From Arthrobacter sp. Y81 (GTDB taxonomy: Bacteria; Actinomycetota; Actinomycetes; Actinomycetales; Micrococcaceae), in the NCBI RefSeq assembly GCF_002929335.1, contig NZ_PJIL01000008.1, positions 1 to 64,000 of the forward strand: a stretch of DNA of 64,000 nucleotides, written 5' to 3'. Below, piece after piece: positions 35,903 through 48,708 of this stretch. Both the position numbers and the translations under genes were made by a program. Position 1 is the stretch's first letter; the number at the start of each line of letters is the position of its first letter. The notes under the pieces were generated by a model that was not told where the DNA came from, searched no databases, and worked only from the letters and a program-made list of their open reading frames with translations.

Positions 35903-38830
35903 GTGCCTAAAGCCGTAGCTGAAGAACCAGCCGTTGATGCCCGCTCCGCTGTCGTACCCCTAAACCAAGGGAAACCGGCGCGCCCGGACCTTTCCCGCCT
36001 TGTGGTGAAGGGGGCACGGGAGCACAATCTGCGCAACGTGGACCTGGACCTGCCGCGGGACTCCATGATCGTTTTCACCGGACTGTCCGGGTCCGGAAAG
36101 TCATCCCTGGCGTTCGACACGATCTTCGCGGAGGGCCAACGCCGCTACGTGGAATCGCTGTCCGCATACGCCCGCCAGTTCCTGGGACAGGTGGACAAGC
36201 CGGATGTGGACTTCATCGAGGGCTTGTCCCCGGCCGTTTCCATCGACCAGAAGTCCACCAGCAAGAACCCCCGGTCCACCGTGGGCACCATCACCGAGAT
36301 CTACGACTACATGCGCCTGCTCTGGGCCCGCGTGGGCCGTCCGCACTGCCCCATCTGCGGCGAGCAGGTGGCGAAGCAGACGCCGCAGCAGATCGTGGAC
36401 CAGCTGCTTGAACTGCCGGCCGGCACACGCTTCCAGGTCCTCGCTCCCGTCGTCCGCGGGCGCAAGGGCGAATTCGTCGACCTCTTCAAGGAACTGACGG
36501 CCAAGGGCTACTCGCGTGCGCGCGTGGACGGGGACCTCATCCAGCTGAGCGATCCTCCCAAGCTCGGCAAGCAGTTCAAGCACACCATCGAAGTGGTGGT
36601 TGACCGGCTCGTGGTCAAGGAAGGCATCAGCCAGCGCCTGACCGACTCGGTCGAAACCGCGCTTGGTCTGGCTGAAGGCCGCGTGCTGGCCGAATTCGTC
36701 GATCTCGAAGCGGATGATGCGGAACGGATCCGGGCATTCTCCGAGCACCTGGCCTGCCCCAACGAGCATCCCCTCGCCATCGATGAAATCGAGCCCCGCT
36801 CGTTCTCGTTCAACAACCCCTTCGGCGCCTGTTCCGCCTGCAGCGGCATCGGCACCAAGCTGGAAGTGGATGAGGAACTCATCATCCCGAACCCTGAGCT
36901 CTCCCTCGGCGAGGGCGCCATCGCGCCCTGGTCGCTGGGTACGGCCACCAGCGAGTACTGGAACAGGCTGCTGTCCGGGCTCGCGAAGGAACTCGACTTC
37001 TCGATGAAGACGGCGTGGCAGAAGCTTCCCAATGACATCCGGCAGACCGTCCTGCACGGCAAGGACCACAAGGTGGTGGTGCAGTACCGCAACCGCTTCG
37101 GCCGGGAGCGCAAGTACAGCACCGGCTTCGAGGGCGTCGTCCAGTACGTCCACCGCAAGCACCTGGAAACCGATTCAGACTCGGCCAGGGACCGGTACGA
37201 AGAGTACATGCGGCAGATTCCCTGCCCGGCCTGCAATGGCGCCCGCCTGAACCCGGCCTCGCTCTCGGTGCTGATCAACGGCAAGTCCATCGCCGAAGTG
37301 GCAGCCATGCCGATGCGTGAATGCGCCCACTTCCTGGACACCCTGGTGCTCACCGGCCGCGAGGCCCAGATCGCCCACCAGGTCCTCAAGGAAATCCAGG
37401 CCCGCCTCACCTTCCTCCTCGACGTCGGCCTGGAGTACCTGAACCTGGAGCGTCCCTCCGGCACCCTGTCCGGCGGCGAAGCGCAGCGAATCCGGCTGGC
37501 GACGCAGATCGGTTCAGGCCTGGTCGGCGTCCTTTACGTCCTCGACGAACCCTCCATCGGCCTGCACCAGCGCGACAACCGCCGGCTGATCGAAACGCTC
37601 ACCCGGCTGCGGGACCTCGGGAACACCCTCATTGTGGTGGAGCACGACGAAGACACCATCCAGGAAGCTGACTGGGTTGTGGACATCGGACCGGGCGCCG
37701 GCGAGCACGGTGGCCAGGTGGTGCACTCCGGGTCCTACAAGGAACTCCTGGAAAACACCGAATCGCTGACCGGCGACTACCTTTCCGGCCGGAAGAAGAT
37801 CGAGATCCCCAAGAAGCGGCGCAAGTACGACAAGAAGCGCGAGCTGAAGGTCATCGGCGCCCGGGAAAACAACCTCGTCAACGTGGACGCCGCCTTCCCA
37901 CTGGGACTGCTGACGGCTGTGACCGGCGTCAGCGGCTCCGGCAAGTCCACGCTGGTCAACGAGATTCTCTACAAGGTGCTGGCCAACAAGCTCAACGGCG
38001 CCAAGCAGGTGGCCGGCAGGCACAAATTGATCCAGGGCCTCGAGCACCTGGACAAGGTGGTTCACGTCGACCAGAGCCCCATCGGCCGGACGCCGCGGTC
38101 CAACCCGGCCACCTACACCGGCGTGTTCGACAACATCCGGAAGCTTTTCGCCGAGACCACCGAGGCCAAGGTCCGCGGCTACCAGCCGGGCCGGTTCTCG
38201 TTCAACGTCAAGGGCGGGCGCTGCGAAGCATGTTCCGGCGACGGCACGCTGAAGATCGAGATGAACTTCCTGCCGGACGTCTACGTGCCCTGCGAGGTCT
38301 GCCACGGTGCGCGGTACAACCGGGAAACCCTGGAAGTCCACTACAAGGGCAAGACCATCGCGGACGTGCTCAACATGCCCATCGAGGAGGGCGCGGAGTT
38401 CTTTGCCGCCTTCTCGCCGATTGCGCGCCACCTGCGCACGCTCGTCGACGTCGGTCTGGGCTACGTGCGGCTGGGGCAGCCGGCCACCACGCTGTCCGGC
38501 GGCGAGGCGCAGCGCGTAAAGCTGGCTGCGGAACTGCAGAAGCGGTCCAACGGCCGGAGCATCTACGTCCTGGACGAACCCACCACCGGCCTGCACTTCG
38601 AGGACATCCGCAAGCTGCTTATGGTCCTGCAGGGGCTGGTGGACAAGGGCAACACCGTGATCACCATCGAGCACAACCTCGACGTCATCAAGAGCGCGGA
38701 CTGGATCGTGGATCTTGGGCCCGACGGCGGCTCCGGCGGCGGCCAGATCATCGCAACGGGCACTCCGGAACAGGTCGCGAAGTCCACTAAGAGTTACACG
38801 GCAACGTTCCTGGCGGAGATTCTGGCCTAG
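35903..38830 (+). CDS. uvrA: Excinuclease ABC subunit A
   Basis: This 975-residue ATPase finds DNA lesions and loads UvrB. It has two ABC modules: Walker [16 protein letters not shown] near residue 60 with signature [15 protein letters not shown] near 525, and Walker [16 protein letters not shown] near 675 with signature [15 protein letters not shown] near 865. Zinc-module cysteines appear as [15 protein letters not shown] and the later CEACSGDG...[13 protein letters not shown] 35903 is supported by the TAGCAT element. A LexA-type box just upstream predicts DNA-damage induction, unlike the uvrB and uvrC genes of this window, where I see none. Confidence 0.98.
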   Translation: MPKAVAEEPAVDARSAVVPLNQGKPARPDLSRLVVKGAREHNLRNVDLDLPRDSMIVFTGLSGSGKSSLAFDTIFAEGQRRYVESLSAYARQFLGQVDKPDVDFIEGLSPAVSIDQKSTSKNPRSTVGTITEIYDYMRLLWARVGRPHCPICGEQVAKQTPQQIVDQLLELPAGTRFQVLAPVVRGRKGEFVDLFKELTAKGYSRARVDGDLIQLSDPPKLGKQFKHTIEVVVDRLVVKEGISQRLTDSVETALGLAEGRVLAEFVDLEADDAERIRAFSEHLACPNEHPLAIDEIEPRSFSFNNPFGACSACSGIGTKLEVDEELIIPNPELSLGEGAIAPWSLGTATSEYWNRLLSGLAKELDFSMKTAWQKLPNDIRQTVLHGKDHKVVVQYRNRFGRERKYSTGFEGVVQYVHRKHLETDSDSARDRYEEYMRQIPCPACNGARLNPASLSVLINGKSIAEVAAMPMRECAHFLDTLVLTGREAQIAHQVLKEIQARLTFLLDVGLEYLNLERPSGTLSGGEAQRIRLATQIGSGLVGVLYVLDEPSIGLHQRDNRRLIETLTRLRDLGNTLIVVEHDEDTIQEADWVVDIGPGAGEHGGQVVHSGSYKELLENTESLTGDYLSGRKKIEIPKKRRKYDKKRELKVIGARENNLVNVDAAFPLGLLTAVTGVSGSGKSTLVNEILYKVLANKLNGAKQVAGRHKLIQGLEHLDKVVHVDQSPIGRTPRSNPATYTGVFDNIRKLFAETTEAKVRGYQPGRFSFNVKGGRCEACSGDGTLKIEMNFLPDVYVPCEVCHGARYNRETLEVHYKGKTIADVLNMPIEEGAEFFAAFSPIARHLRTLVDVGLGYVRLGQPATTLSGGEAQRVKLAAELQKRSNGRSIYVLDEPTTGLHFEDIRKLLMVLQGLVDKGNTVITIEHNLDVIKSADWIVDLGPDGGSGGGQIIATGTPEQVAKSTKSYTATFLAEILA

Positions 38831-38941
38831 CCCGGACCCCGGCGTACCGAATGGCTGGAGCTTGCTGATCCGGCGGGAAGAAGTATTCCTGTCCGGGAAT
38901 GCGAGTTTCAGCCATTCGCGTCCTCGTGAGAAACTAAGCCG

Positions 38942-39658
38942 GTGACCCTTTCAACAGTGCCCGTGATCTTCGACCTGGACGGCACTCTTGTCGATCCGGC
39001 GGGGGGAATAACGGGCGGAATCTCCGCGGCCCTTACCCAACTCGGCATCAGGGTCCCGGCCCCGGCCCTACTGGACGCGATGATCGGCCCGAAACTCAGC
39101 GATTCCCTCCTGAACATCGCCGGCGTTCCGCCTGAACAGCTTGCCGAGGTCGTCCGGATCTACCGGGCCTACTACCTTGAAACCGGCATCGCCCAGAGCC
39201 GGCTGTATCCGGGTATCCGGGAACTCGTGGAAGGCTACGCCGCCTCAGGACGCCCCATTGCGGTGGCGACGCAGAAACCTGAAGGACTCGCAAAGATTGT
39301 GCTCGAGCACCACGGCATCTCCGGCTCCTTCCGCTTCATCCGCGGTTCGGCCGCCGACGAGGCTGCCGGCGCCACCGCCCCGCTTGGCAAAACTGAAATT
39401 GTGGCGGCTGCGCTGTCCGACCTGCGCACGCAGCACGCCGTGATGGTGGGGGACCGCGCCCAGGACGTGGCCGGCGCCATGGCCAACGGCCTTGACTGCA
39501 TCGGCGTCAGCTGGGGATTTGCTCCCGACGGCGAGCTCCACGAGGCCGGCGCCGTCGCGATCGTGGACTCCACCAGGGGCCTCGCGGTAGCCATCGACAA
39601 CATGGACGCCGTCCGGACCGCAGCCATGAGTGAGGTGCACGACGATGGCATTGTTTGA
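38942..39658 (+). CDS. HAD-superfamily phosphatase, Gph/PpaX-like
   Basis: This 238-residue protein has all HAD motifs: IFDLDGTLVDPAGG (motif I), PIAVATQKPEG (motif II region), a conserved lysine near GKTEIVAAAL, and VMVGDRAQDVAGAMANG (motif IV). A helical cap lies between residues 20 and 90. It is closest to phosphoglycolate-phosphatase-type enzymes; the substrate is unproven. GTG 38942 has a weak -10 (GAAACT, six bases before it). It overlaps the following acyltransferase gene by 14 bases. Confidence 0.88.
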   Translation: MTLSTVPVIFDLDGTLVDPAGGITGGISAALTQLGIRVPAPALLDAMIGPKLSDSLLNIAGVPPEQLAEVVRIYRAYYLETGIAQSRLYPGIRELVEGYAASGRPIAVATQKPEGLAKIVLEHHGISGSFRFIRGSAADEAAGATAPLGKTEIVAAALSDLRTQHAVMVGDRAQDVAGAMANGLDCIGVSWGFAPDGELHEAGAVAIVDSTRGLAVAIDNMDAVRTAAMSEVHDDGIV

Positions 39659-40313
39659 TGCGATCCGATGGACCACCCGCACGCTGATCTCCGGAACCTG
39701 CCGGCCGACGGTCATCGGGCTGGAGAACGTTCCCAAGGACGGGCCTTTCATCGTCGCGCCCAACCACCTGTCATTCCTGGACAGCGTGATTGTGCAGGCC
39801 CTGATGCCCCGGCCGGTGGCGTTCTTCGCCAAGGCCGAATACTTCACCACGGGCGGTGTGAAGGGGAAGGTCATGAAGTCCTTCTTCGAGTCAGTAGGTT
39901 CCATTCCCGTGGAACGCGGCGAGCAGGCGGCCAGCGTCGCCGCCCTCAAGACACTGCTTGACATCCTCGAGGCAGGCAAGGGAATCGGGATCTATCCCGA
40001 GGGAACCCGCTCCCGGGACGGGATCCTGTACCGTGGCCGCACCGGCGTCGGCTGGCTTGCGCTGACCACCGGTGCCCCGGTCATTCCCGTCGGTCTCATC
40101 GGTACCGAAAACCTCCAGCCGGCGGGCCAGAACGGCGTGAAGCCGCAGCACTTCACCATGAAGGTGGGCGAGCCGCTGTACTTCGAAAAGACCGGTCCCG
40201 ACCACTCACTGCCTGCCCGCCGCCAGGTCACGGACCGGATCATGGACGCCATCGCCGAGCTCAGCGGCCAGGAGCGCTCCACCAGCTACAACCAGGGCAA
40301 GGCAGCGGAGTAG
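39645..40313 (+). CDS. 1-acyl-sn-glycerol-3-phosphate acyltransferase family
   Basis: From ATG 39645 the protein has 222 residues and the PlsC motifs in order: block I NHLSFLDSVI near residue 38, block II with FFESVGSIPVERGEQ, block III IYPEGTRSRDG near residue 117 and block IV GAPVIPVGLIGTE. It would transfer a fatty acyl chain to lysophosphatidate or a related acceptor at the inner membrane. It is coupled by overlap to the HAD phosphatase, which suggests shared involvement in phospholipid or phosphate-ester metabolism. Confidence 0.9.
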   Translation: MALFDAIRWTTRTLISGTCRPTVIGLENVPKDGPFIVAPNHLSFLDSVIVQALMPRPVAFFAKAEYFTTGGVKGKVMKSFFESVGSIPVERGEQAASVAALKTLLDILEAGKGIGIYPEGTRSRDGILYRGRTGVGWLALTTGAPVIPVGLIGTENLQPAGQNGVKPQHFTMKVGEPLYFEKTGPDHSLPARRQVTDRIMDAIAELSGQERSTSYNQGKAAE

Positions 40314-40351
40314 CGTCAGGGACGCCCCTGCATCCTCAGTAGACTTGAATC

Positions 40352-42361
40352 GTGGCAGATCCAGCTAGTTACCGACCCCAAACCGGTGAAATTCCAACCA
40401 ACCCCGGCGTGTACCGATTCCGGGATCCGCACGGCCGCGTCATTTACGTCGGCAAGGCCAAGAGCCTGCGGTCCCGGCTGAATTCGTATTTCGCCAACCC
40501 CGGGGGCCTGCTGCCCAAGACCTACGCCATGGTCCACGCGGCCAGCAGCGTGGAGTGGACCGTCGTCGGGAGCGAACTGGAGTCTCTCCAGCTGGAATAC
40601 ACCTGGATCAAGGAATTCAAGCCACGGTTCAATGTGGTCTTCCGGGACGACAAAACCTACCCGTACCTTGCCGTGACCATGGGGGAGAAGTTCCCGCGGG
40701 TCCAGGTGCTCCGCGGAGAGCGACGGAAAGGCACCCGCTACTTTGGCCCGTACACGGCCGGGGCCATCCGCGAAACGATGGATACCCTGCTGCGCGTCTT
40801 TCCCGTCCGCAGCTGCAGTCCAGGTGTCCTGAAGCGGGCCCAGGCCAGCGGGAGGCCGTGCCTGCTCGGCTACATCGACAAATGCTCCGCACCGTGTGTT
40901 GGCCGGGTGACGCCGGAGGAGCACCGGGCGCTGGCGGAGGACTTCTGTGCGTTCATGGGAGGCGAAGCCAAACGCTTCATCGCACGGCTGGAGAAGGACA
41001 TGGCCGCGGCGGTTGCCGAACTCGACTACGAGCGCGCCGCCCGGGTCCGGGACAACATCATCGCCCTGCGGAAAGTCTTCGAACGCAATGCCGTGGTCCT
41101 GGCCGAGGACACCGACGCCGATGTGTTCGCCCTGCACGAGGATGAGCTGGAGGCAGCCGTCCAGGTGTTCCACGTCCGGGGCGGCCGCGTCCGGGGCCAG
41201 CGCGGCTGGGTGGTGGAAAAGGTCGAGGATTCAACCACTCCGGACCTCGTCGAGCACCTGCTCCAGCAGGTCTACGGCGAGGAGGGCGACACCCAGGGCC
41301 GGATGCCCCGGGAAGTCCTGGTTCCTGAAGAGCCGAGCAACGCTGCCGAACTGACGCAGTGGCTCTCCGGCCTGCGCGGCGCCAAGGTGGACGTCCGGGT
41401 TCCGCGCCGCGGGGACAAAGCAGCGCTGATGTCCACCGTCCGGGAAAACGCCGAGCACGCACTGCAACTCCACAAGTCGCGCCGTGCTGGCGACCTGACC
41501 AACCGGTCCCTCGCGCTGCAGGAACTCCAGGAAGCCCTGGACCTGCCCGTGGCGCTGCTCCGCATCGAGTGCTTCGACATCTCCCACGTGCAGGGAACGA
41601 ACGTGGTGGCGTCCATGGTGGTGGTGGAAGACGGTCTTCCCAAGAAGTCCGACTACCGAAAGTTCTCCATCACCGGCGCCGCAGCCGTGGATGACACCGC
41701 AGCGATGCACGACGTCCTCACGCGGCGATTCCGGAATTACCTGCAGGAGAAGTCGGCGCAGGCCGAAGCGGCTCAGCTGCCCGGGCATCAGGCCGCGCTC
41801 GAAGCCATTGCGGTCGCCTCCGTGCAGGACACCACCACGCCGGCACCCCGCGCGAAGTTCGCTTACCCGCCAAACCTGGTGGTGGTTGACGGCGGCAAGC
41901 CCCAGGTCAACGCCGCGTCGCGCGCCCTGGCGGAACTCGGCATCGAGGACGTCTACGTCGTCGGCCTGGCCAAGCGCCTGGAGGAAGTATGGCTGCCGGA
42001 CAGTGATTTCCCGGTGATCCTGCCGCGGACCTCCGAGGGTCTTTACCTTCTCCAGCGCATCCGCGATGAGGCACACCGCTTCGCCATCACTTTCCACCGG
42101 CAGAAGCGCGGCAAGGCCATGACCGTTTCGGCCCTGGACGGCGTTCCGGGACTGGGCGAGGCCAAGTGCAAGGCCCTGCTGGCGCAGTTCGGCTCGGTCA
42201 AGAGCATCCGGACCGCCAGCGCCGCCGAACTGACCACCGCCAAGGGCATCGGACCGTCGCTGGCGGATGCGATCATCAGCCATTTCGGCAACGGCGGCGC
42301 AGCCAACGGTGAGGACGTGCCGGCCATCAATATGACGACCGGCGAAATCATTGAAACTTAG
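40352..42361 (+). CDS. uvrC: Excinuclease ABC subunit C
   Basis: This 669-residue nuclease makes both incisions in nucleotide excision repair. An N-terminal GIY-YIG domain ([19 protein letters not shown], residues 15-33) cuts 3' of the lesion, with zinc-like cysteines CSPGV and CSAPC nearby. A UVR motif near residue 215 binds UvrB. An RNase H-like domain ([32 protein letters not shown]) cuts on the 5' side, and a helix-hairpin-helix pair closes the C-terminus. TAGACT at 40340-40345 precedes the GTG by six bases. It heads the conserved uvrC-rapZ-yvcK-whiA cluster. Confidence 0.98.
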   Translation: MADPASYRPQTGEIPTNPGVYRFRDPHGRVIYVGKAKSLRSRLNSYFANPGGLLPKTYAMVHAASSVEWTVVGSELESLQLEYTWIKEFKPRFNVVFRDDKTYPYLAVTMGEKFPRVQVLRGERRKGTRYFGPYTAGAIRETMDTLLRVFPVRSCSPGVLKRAQASGRPCLLGYIDKCSAPCVGRVTPEEHRALAEDFCAFMGGEAKRFIARLEKDMAAAVAELDYERAARVRDNIIALRKVFERNAVVLAEDTDADVFALHEDELEAAVQVFHVRGGRVRGQRGWVVEKVEDSTTPDLVEHLLQQVYGEEGDTQGRMPREVLVPEEPSNAAELTQWLSGLRGAKVDVRVPRRGDKAALMSTVRENAEHALQLHKSRRAGDLTNRSLALQELQEALDLPVALLRIECFDISHVQGTNVVASMVVVEDGLPKKSDYRKFSITGAAAVDDTAAMHDVLTRRFRNYLQEKSAQAEAAQLPGHQAALEAIAVASVQDTTTPAPRAKFAYPPNLVVVDGGKPQVNAASRALAELGIEDVYVVGLAKRLEEVWLPDSDFPVILPRTSEGLYLLQRIRDEAHRFAITFHRQKRGKAMTVSALDGVPGLGEAKCKALLAQFGSVKSIRTASAAELTTAKGIGPSLADAIISHFGNGGAANGEDVPAINMTTGEIIET

Positions 42362-42429
42362 CTAGGGTAAGGACCGGAAGCGGAACGCGCGGTTGCGTCG
42401 AATTACACAGCAGGAATGGGGCTTTACTC

Positions 42430-43353
42430 ATGGCAGAGTCAACGGCAGGATCCGAAGCGGAACAGGACGGCATGACGCCCGTCAAACCCGTTGAAGCGGA
42501 ACTGCTCGTGGTGACGGGAATGTCCGGGGCAGGTCGCAGTACCGCCGCGGATGCCCTCGAAGACCATGGCTGGTACGTCGTTGAGAACCTGCCGCCGCAG
42601 ATGCTCGGTACTTTGGCCGAACTCGTGTCTCACGCACCGCAGTCCATTCCCAAGCTCGCTGTGGTGGTTGACGTCCGCAGCAAGGCGCTCTTCACGGACA
42701 TCCGCACGGCGCTGAAAACCCTTGAGGCCAGCGGTGTGATGTTCCGCGTCCTGTTCCTGGACGCCAATGACGATGTCCTGGTGCGCCGCTTCGAGCAGGG
42801 CCGCCGGCCGCACCCCCTCCAGGAAGGCGGGCGGATCCTCGACGGCATCGCCGCGGAGCGGGAGCTGCTGCATGAACTGCGCGATTCCTCGGATATCGTG
42901 CTGGACACGTCCGAGTTCAACGTCCACGCCCTCGCCACGGCCATCACGGAACTCTTTAGCGAAACCGGTCCCGTGGCCCTGCGGCTTAATGTCATGAGCT
43001 TCGGCTTCAAGTACGGGCTGCCGGTGGACGCGAACTTTGTGGTCGATGCCCGCTTCATCCCGAATCCGCACTGGGTTCCGCAGTTGCGCCCGCACACCGG
43101 CCTGGACAAGGACGTCAGCGACTACGTCCTCGAAGCCGAAGGGGTCAAGAGCTTCGTGGACCGCTACGTGCTGGCCATCGAGCCTGTGCTGGACGGCTAC
43201 CGCCGGGAAAACAAGCACTATGCCACCATCGCCGTGGGCTGCACGGGCGGCAAGCACCGTTCGGTGGCCGTCGCCATGGAACTGTCCAAGAAGCTGGCAC
43301 AGTACCCCCGCGTCACCGTGACCACCACTCATCGGGACCTGGGCCGCGAATAA
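42430..43353 (+). CDS. rapZ: RapZ/YvcJ family nucleotide-binding protein
   Basis: This 307-residue protein has a P-loop [14 protein letters not shown] near residue 33, with Arg in place of the usual Walker Lys as in actinobacterial relatives, then [12 protein letters not shown]. The C-terminal domain contains [21 protein letters not shown] and the conserved [16 protein letters not shown]. In enterobacteria RapZ directs RNase E to the GlmZ small RNA; those partners are not known here, so the molecular role is uncertain. Its TAA overlaps the ATG of yvcK (TAATG), giving tight coupling. Confidence 0.93.
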   Translation: MAESTAGSEAEQDGMTPVKPVEAELLVVTGMSGAGRSTAADALEDHGWYVVENLPPQMLGTLAELVSHAPQSIPKLAVVVDVRSKALFTDIRTALKTLEASGVMFRVLFLDANDDVLVRRFEQGRRPHPLQEGGRILDGIAAERELLHELRDSSDIVLDTSEFNVHALATAITELFSETGPVALRLNVMSFGFKYGLPVDANFVVDARFIPNPHWVPQLRPHTGLDKDVSDYVLEAEGVKSFVDRYVLAIEPVLDGYRRENKHYATIAVGCTGGKHRSVAVAMELSKKLAQYPRVTVTTTHRDLGRE

Positions 43354-44372
43354 TGGGGCTGCTTACCGGGCCGCTGCCCCTTGTGCCGCCGGCGGGCGGC
43401 ACCGGCGGCGCGCAGCTGGACAAAGGTCCGTCCGTCGTCGCCCTCGGCGGCGGCCACGGACTGTCAGCTTCGCTGTCCGCCCTCAGACTGCTGACCTCCG
43501 AGCTGACCGCCATCGTCACCGTAGCGGACGACGGCGGGTCTTCCGGGCGCCTGCGCGAGGAGTACGGTGTCCTCCCGCCCGGCGACCTCCGGATGGCGCT
43601 CACCGCACTGTGTGACGACACCGACTGGGGCCGGACCTGGCGGGACGTCATGCAGCACCGCTTCCAGCCCGGGGCAGGCCGTGGCGGCTCACTCGACGAC
43701 CACGCCATGGGCAACCTGCTGATCGTCACGCTCTGGGAACTCCTGGGCGACACCGTGGGCGGCCTGAAGTGGGCCGGCGCCCTCCTGGGCGCCCGCGGGC
43801 AGGTCCTTCCCATGTCCAGTGAGCCGCTGACCATCGAAGGTGATGTCCGGGTGCCCGGACCGGACGGCAGCTTCACCTTGGAGACCGTCAGGGGCCAGGC
43901 CAAATGCGCTGTGGCGGGCTCGCTGGAGAGCGTCCGGCTCCTGCCGGAGTCGGCGCCGGCCTGCACTGAAGCCCTGACGGCCATCGAGCTGGCGGACTGG
44001 GTCATCCTCGGTCCGGGCTCCTGGTACACGTCCGTGCTGCCGCACCTCCTGCTGCCGGAAATGCGCCAGGCGCTGTCGGACACTCCGGCGAAGCGGTGCC
44101 TGACCATGAACCTGGCCACGGACACCAAGGAAACGTCCGGGATGACCGCTGCCGACCACCTGCATGTGCTGCGAAACTACGCGCCCGACTTCAGCATCGA
44201 CGTCGTGCTTGCGGACCCGGTGTCCGTACCGGACGTCGAGGAGTTCAAACGGGCCGCGGGGATGCTCGGTGCCGAGGTGGTGTTGGGTAAAGTAGGGGCG
44301 TCGAGCCGCCGTCCGATCCACGACCCCCTGCGTCTGGCAACGGCGTACCACGATATTTTCGGGAACAGTTAG
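43353..44372 (+). CDS. yvcK: Gluconeogenesis factor YvcK/CuvA family
   Basis: This 339-residue protein has a Rossmann-type UDP-sugar-binding fold: VVALGGGHGLSASLSAL near residue 28, VTVADDGGSSGRLREEYG and DDHAMGNLLIVTLWE. Homologues bind UDP-GlcNAc and support growth on gluconeogenic carbon and cell-wall metabolism. An N-terminal Pro/Gly-rich extension of about 20 residues precedes the fold. The gene is coupled to rapZ by overlap and to whiA by a short spacer, the cluster order conserved across Gram-positive bacteria. Confidence 0.95.
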   Translation: MGLLTGPLPLVPPAGGTGGAQLDKGPSVVALGGGHGLSASLSALRLLTSELTAIVTVADDGGSSGRLREEYGVLPPGDLRMALTALCDDTDWGRTWRDVMQHRFQPGAGRGGSLDDHAMGNLLIVTLWELLGDTVGGLKWAGALLGARGQVLPMSSEPLTIEGDVRVPGPDGSFTLETVRGQAKCAVAGSLESVRLLPESAPACTEALTAIELADWVILGPGSWYTSVLPHLLLPEMRQALSDTPAKRCLTMNLATDTKETSGMTAADHLHVLRNYAPDFSIDVVLADPVSVPDVEEFKRAAGMLGAEVVLGKVGASSRRPIHDPLRLATAYHDIFGNS

Positions 44373-44381
44373 GAAGGTGCC

Positions 44382-45362
44382 ATGGCACTGACATCATCAG
44401 TCAAGGAAGAACTGTCCCGCCTGGACATAAAGAAGTCCTCGGTCCGCAAGGCTGAAGTCTCCGCAATGCTGCGCTTCGCCGGCGGCCTGCACATTATCTC
44501 GGGCCGGATCGTCATTGAGGCCGAGGTCGATCTCGCCTCCACGGCGCGCCGGCTGCGTGCCGCCATCGCCGAGGTATACGGCCACCAGAGCGAGATCATC
44601 GTGGTCTCCGGCGGCGGTCTCCGCCGCGGCAACCGGTACGTGGTGCGGGTGGTGCGCGACGGTGAGGCCCTGGCACGCCAGACAGGGCTGCTGGACGCGC
44701 GCGGCCGCCCCGTCCGGGGCCTGCCTTCGGCGGTGGTCAACGGCTCGGCCGCCGACGCCGAGGCCGTGTGGCGCGGCGCGTTCCTGGCCCACGGGTCCCT
44801 GACCGAGCCAGGGAGGTCGTCGGCCATGGAGGTTACGTGCCCCGGTCCTGAATCTGCCCTTGCACTAGTGGGCGCTGCCCGCCGGCTCGGCATCCAGGCC
44901 AAGGCACGCGAGGTCAGGGGAGTGGACCGGGTGGTCATCCGGGACGGGGACACCATCGCCGCCCTGCTCACGCGGATGGGGGCCCACGACGCGCTGATGG
45001 TGTGGGAAGAACGCCGCATGCGCAAAGAGGTGCGGGCTACGGCCAACAGGCTGGCCAACTTCGACGACGCCAACCTGCGCCGCTCTGCCCAGGCCGCCGT
45101 TGCCGCCGGGGCCAGGGTGGACCGCGCCCTGGAGATCCTCGGAGACGACGTCCCGGATCACCTCAAATATGCCGGTGAGCTCCGCGTGGCCCACAAGCAG
45201 GCAAGCCTTGACGAACTCGGCCGTCTCGCTGATCCACCCATGACCAAGGACGCCATCGCCGGCAGGATCCGCAGGCTGCTGGCAATGGCGGACAAACGTG
45301 CCCTGGACCTGGGGATTCCCGGGACCGAGGCCAATGTGACGCCGGAAATGCTGGACGAGTAA
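44382..45362 (+). CDS. whiA: WhiA sporulation/cell-division regulator family
   Basis: This 326-residue protein has an N-terminal pair of LAGLIDADG-homing-endonuclease-like domains without nuclease residues ([18 protein letters not shown] and [16 protein letters not shown]). A C-terminal helix-turn-helix follows ([26 protein letters not shown]). In Streptomyces WhiA works with WhiB to switch on division genes such as ftsZ; in non-sporulating actinobacteria it is thought to affect division and chromosome segregation. The ribosome binding site AGGAAGG (44371-44377) overlaps the yvcK stop codon. Confidence 0.96.
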   Translation: MALTSSVKEELSRLDIKKSSVRKAEVSAMLRFAGGLHIISGRIVIEAEVDLASTARRLRAAIAEVYGHQSEIIVVSGGGLRRGNRYVVRVVRDGEALARQTGLLDARGRPVRGLPSAVVNGSAADAEAVWRGAFLAHGSLTEPGRSSAMEVTCPGPESALALVGAARRLGIQAKAREVRGVDRVVIRDGDTIAALLTRMGAHDALMVWEERRMRKEVRATANRLANFDDANLRRSAQAAVAAGARVDRALEILGDDVPDHLKYAGELRVAHKQASLDELGRLADPPMTKDAIAGRIRRLLAMADKRALDLGIPGTEANVTPEMLDE

Positions 45363-45553
45363 CGGCGCCCCTAGAATCGAGTCCGGGTGACGGAAATACC
45401 TCGCGGCGTTCGGCGGTTGTGCCCCCTGGGAGCCATGGCCTGCCGGACCCCCGCCGGATTCCGTCCCCACAGATTTCCGGGTGACCTGTCATCCGGATGC
45501 ACAATCCGAGAGTTACCAAACCGGACAACCTGTCCACGACATTGGAGGATTTT

Positions 45554-46177
45554 GTGACCGAGTACGTACTGCCTGAACTCAGCTACGACTACGCAGCGCT
45601 GGAGCCCCACATCTCCGCACGCATCATGGAGCTGCACCACAGCAAGCACCACGCTGCCTACGTGGCCGGCGCCAACAACGCGCTGGCGCAGCTGGCCGAG
45701 GCACGCGAAAAGGGCGACTTCGCCAACATCAACCGCCTTTCTAAGGACCTGGCCTTCCACACCGGCGGCCACGTCAACCACTCCGTGTTCTGGAACAACC
45801 TGTCCCCGGACGGCGGCGACAAGCCCGAGGGCGAGCTGGCAGCAGCCATCGACGACGCCTTCGGTTCCTTTGACGCGTTCCGCGCGCAGTTCAGCGCCGC
45901 AGCGCTCGGCCTGCAGGGCTCCGGCTGGGGCTTCCTGGCCTACGAGCCCATCGGCGGAAACCTGGTCATCGAGCAGCTTTACGATCAGCAGGGCAACGTG
46001 GCGCTCGGCACCACCCCGCTGCTGATGCTCGACATGTGGGAGCACGCCTTCTACCTGGACTACGTCAACGTCAAGGCCGACTACGTCAAGGCTTTCTGGA
46101 ACATCGTGAACTGGGCCGACGTCGCCAAGCGCTTCGAAGGTGCACGTAAGAACGCAACGGGCCTCATTACCCTGTAA
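45554..46177 (+). CDS. sodA: Superoxide dismutase, Mn/Fe type
   Basis: From GTG 45554 the enzyme has 207 residues, the usual size. Metal ligands are visible: a His in [13 protein letters not shown], a His in [13 protein letters not shown], and Asp and His in [15 protein letters not shown]. The [13 protein letters not shown] loop is of the manganese-preferring type, but metal choice cannot be settled from motifs alone. It detoxifies cytoplasmic superoxide. GGAGGA at 45544-45549 decides the GTG start; the frame is open 19 codons further upstream without family similarity. Confidence 0.96.
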   Translation: MTEYVLPELSYDYAALEPHISARIMELHHSKHHAAYVAGANNALAQLAEAREKGDFANINRLSKDLAFHTGGHVNHSVFWNNLSPDGGDKPEGELAAAIDDAFGSFDAFRAQFSAAALGLQGSGWGFLAYEPIGGNLVIEQLYDQQGNVALGTTPLLMLDMWEHAFYLDYVNVKADYVKAFWNIVNWADVAKRFEGARKNATGLITL

Positions 46178-46192
46178 TGCGGTTCAGGTGTG

Positions 46193-46211
46193 ATGTGGAA
46201 GACATCCACAT
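46193..46211. repeat. Inverted repeat downstream of sodA
   Basis: Seven-base arms ATGTGGA and TCCACAT flank AGACA, 15 bases after the sodA stop. It may be a regulator site for gap or part of sodA 3' processing. Confidence 0.35.
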
Positions 46212-46261
46212 GTAACAAAGTTCACATTTGGGCCGTTTCGGGCCGAATCGTGGACGGTCTG

Positions 46262-46279
46262 CCCCCGCACTTGCGGGGG
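46262..46279 (+). terminator. GC-rich hairpin between sodA and gap
   Basis: CCCCCGC (46262-46268) pairs perfectly with GCGGGGG (46273-46279) across an ACTT loop, followed by TGGACCTTCTT. It likely ends the sodA transcript. Confidence 0.6.
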
Positions 46280-46301
46280 TGGACCTTCTTAAACGTAAGA
46301 T
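46271..46301 (+). promoter_or_regulatory. Candidate gap promoter
   Basis: TTGCGG (46271-46276) and TAAGAT (46296-46301) are 19 bases apart, longer than ideal, and the -35 lies inside the preceding hairpin. Transcription from here would give gap a leader of about 145 bases. Confidence 0.4.
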
Positions 46302-46359
46302 GGATCACGGAAGGCGGTTAGCCTTCAGCAATGTGGCTGGTCGCCCTCCGATCTGGTAA

Positions 46360-47463
<1,104 letters not shown>

Positions 47464-47473
47464 GGTTAGACAC

Positions 47474-48700
47474 ATGACATTCCACACCCTCAACGAACTG
47501 ATCGCTGATGGTGTCCGCGGGCGGTACATTCTGGTCAGAAGTGACCTGAATGTGCCGCTCGACGGCTCTGAAGTGACTGACGACGGCCGCATCAAGGCCT
47601 CCCTGCCAGTACTGACGAAGCTCACGGACGCCGGTGCCCGCGTGCTGGTCACAGCCCACCTCGGACGCCCCAAGGGCGCCCCGGAGGAAAAATACTCCCT
47701 CAAGCCGGCCGCGACGCGGCTGGCCGAACTGGCCTCCTTCAAGGTCACCCTTGCCGGGGACACCGTCGGTGCCTCGGCAAAGGAGCTTGCCGCTTCGCTG
47801 CAGGACGGCGAAGCGCTGGTCCTTGAAAACGTCCGGTTCGATGCCCGTGAGACCAGCAAGGATGACGCCGAGCGCGGCGCCTTCGCGGATGAACTGGTTG
47901 CGCTGACCCGAGACAACGGCGCCTACGTGGATGACGCCTTTGGCGCCGTCCACCGCAAGCACGCCAGCGTGTACGACGTCGCCACCCGGCTGCCGTCGTA
48001 CCAGGGCGACCTCGTGCACACGGAGGTCGAGGTGCTGCGCAAGCTCACCACCGACACCCAGCGGCCCTACGTTGTGGTCCTCGGCGGCTCCAAGGTCTCG
48101 GACAAGCTTGCGGTCATCGACAACCTGATCGGTAAGGCCGATACCATCCTGGTCGGCGGCGGCATGCTGTTCACCTTCCTCGCTGCGGCCGGCCACAAGG
48201 TGGCAGGCAGCCTGCTGGAAGAAGACCAGATCCCCGTGGTACAGGACTACCTGAAGCGGGCGGCCGACGCCGGCACCGAGTTCATCGTGCCCACCGACGT
48301 TGAAGTGGCGGGCAAGTTCGCCGCTGACGCAGACCACGAGACCGTCCCCGCCGACGGCATCGAAGGCAGCAGTTTCGGTGCCCAGGGTATCGGGCTTGAT
48401 ATCGGGCCCGACTCGGCCGCCGCGTTCGCCAGCCGGATCAAGGGCGCCAAGACGGTGTTCTGGAACGGCCCCATGGGCGTCTTCGAATTCGAAGCCTTTG
48501 CCGGCGGCACCCGTGCCATCGCCCAGGCTCTCACGGAAGCGGATGCCTTCACGGTGGTTGGCGGCGGCGACTCCGCAGCTGCTGTCCGTACCTTGGGCTT
48601 CGCCGACGACCAGTTCGGTCACATCTCCACGGGTGGCGGCGCCAGCCTGGAGTACCTCGAAGGCAAGGAACTGCCGGGCCTCAGCGTCCTGGACCGCTAG
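47474..48700 (+). CDS. pgk: Phosphoglycerate kinase
   Basis: This 408-residue two-domain kinase makes ATP from 1,3-bisphosphoglycerate. The substrate-side motif is [12 protein letters not shown] near residue 18, the basic loop is [14 protein letters not shown], and the hinge area holds [15 protein letters not shown]. The nucleotide side has [14 protein letters not shown] and [17 protein letters not shown] with [14 protein letters not shown] 47474 lies ten bases after the gap stop, in a gap-pgk-tpiA-secG cluster. Confidence 0.98.
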   Translation: MTFHTLNELIADGVRGRYILVRSDLNVPLDGSEVTDDGRIKASLPVLTKLTDAGARVLVTAHLGRPKGAPEEKYSLKPAATRLAELASFKVTLAGDTVGASAKELAASLQDGEALVLENVRFDARETSKDDAERGAFADELVALTRDNGAYVDDAFGAVHRKHASVYDVATRLPSYQGDLVHTEVEVLRKLTTDTQRPYVVVLGGSKVSDKLAVIDNLIGKADTILVGGGMLFTFLAAAGHKVAGSLLEEDQIPVVQDYLKRAADAGTEFIVPTDVEVAGKFAADADHETVPADGIEGSSFGAQGIGLDIGPDSAAAFASRIKGAKTVFWNGPMGVFEFEAFAGGTRAIAQALTEADAFTVVGGGDSAAAVRTLGFADDQFGHISTGGGASLEYLEGKELPGLSVLDR

Positions 48701-48708
48701 ATCCTCCA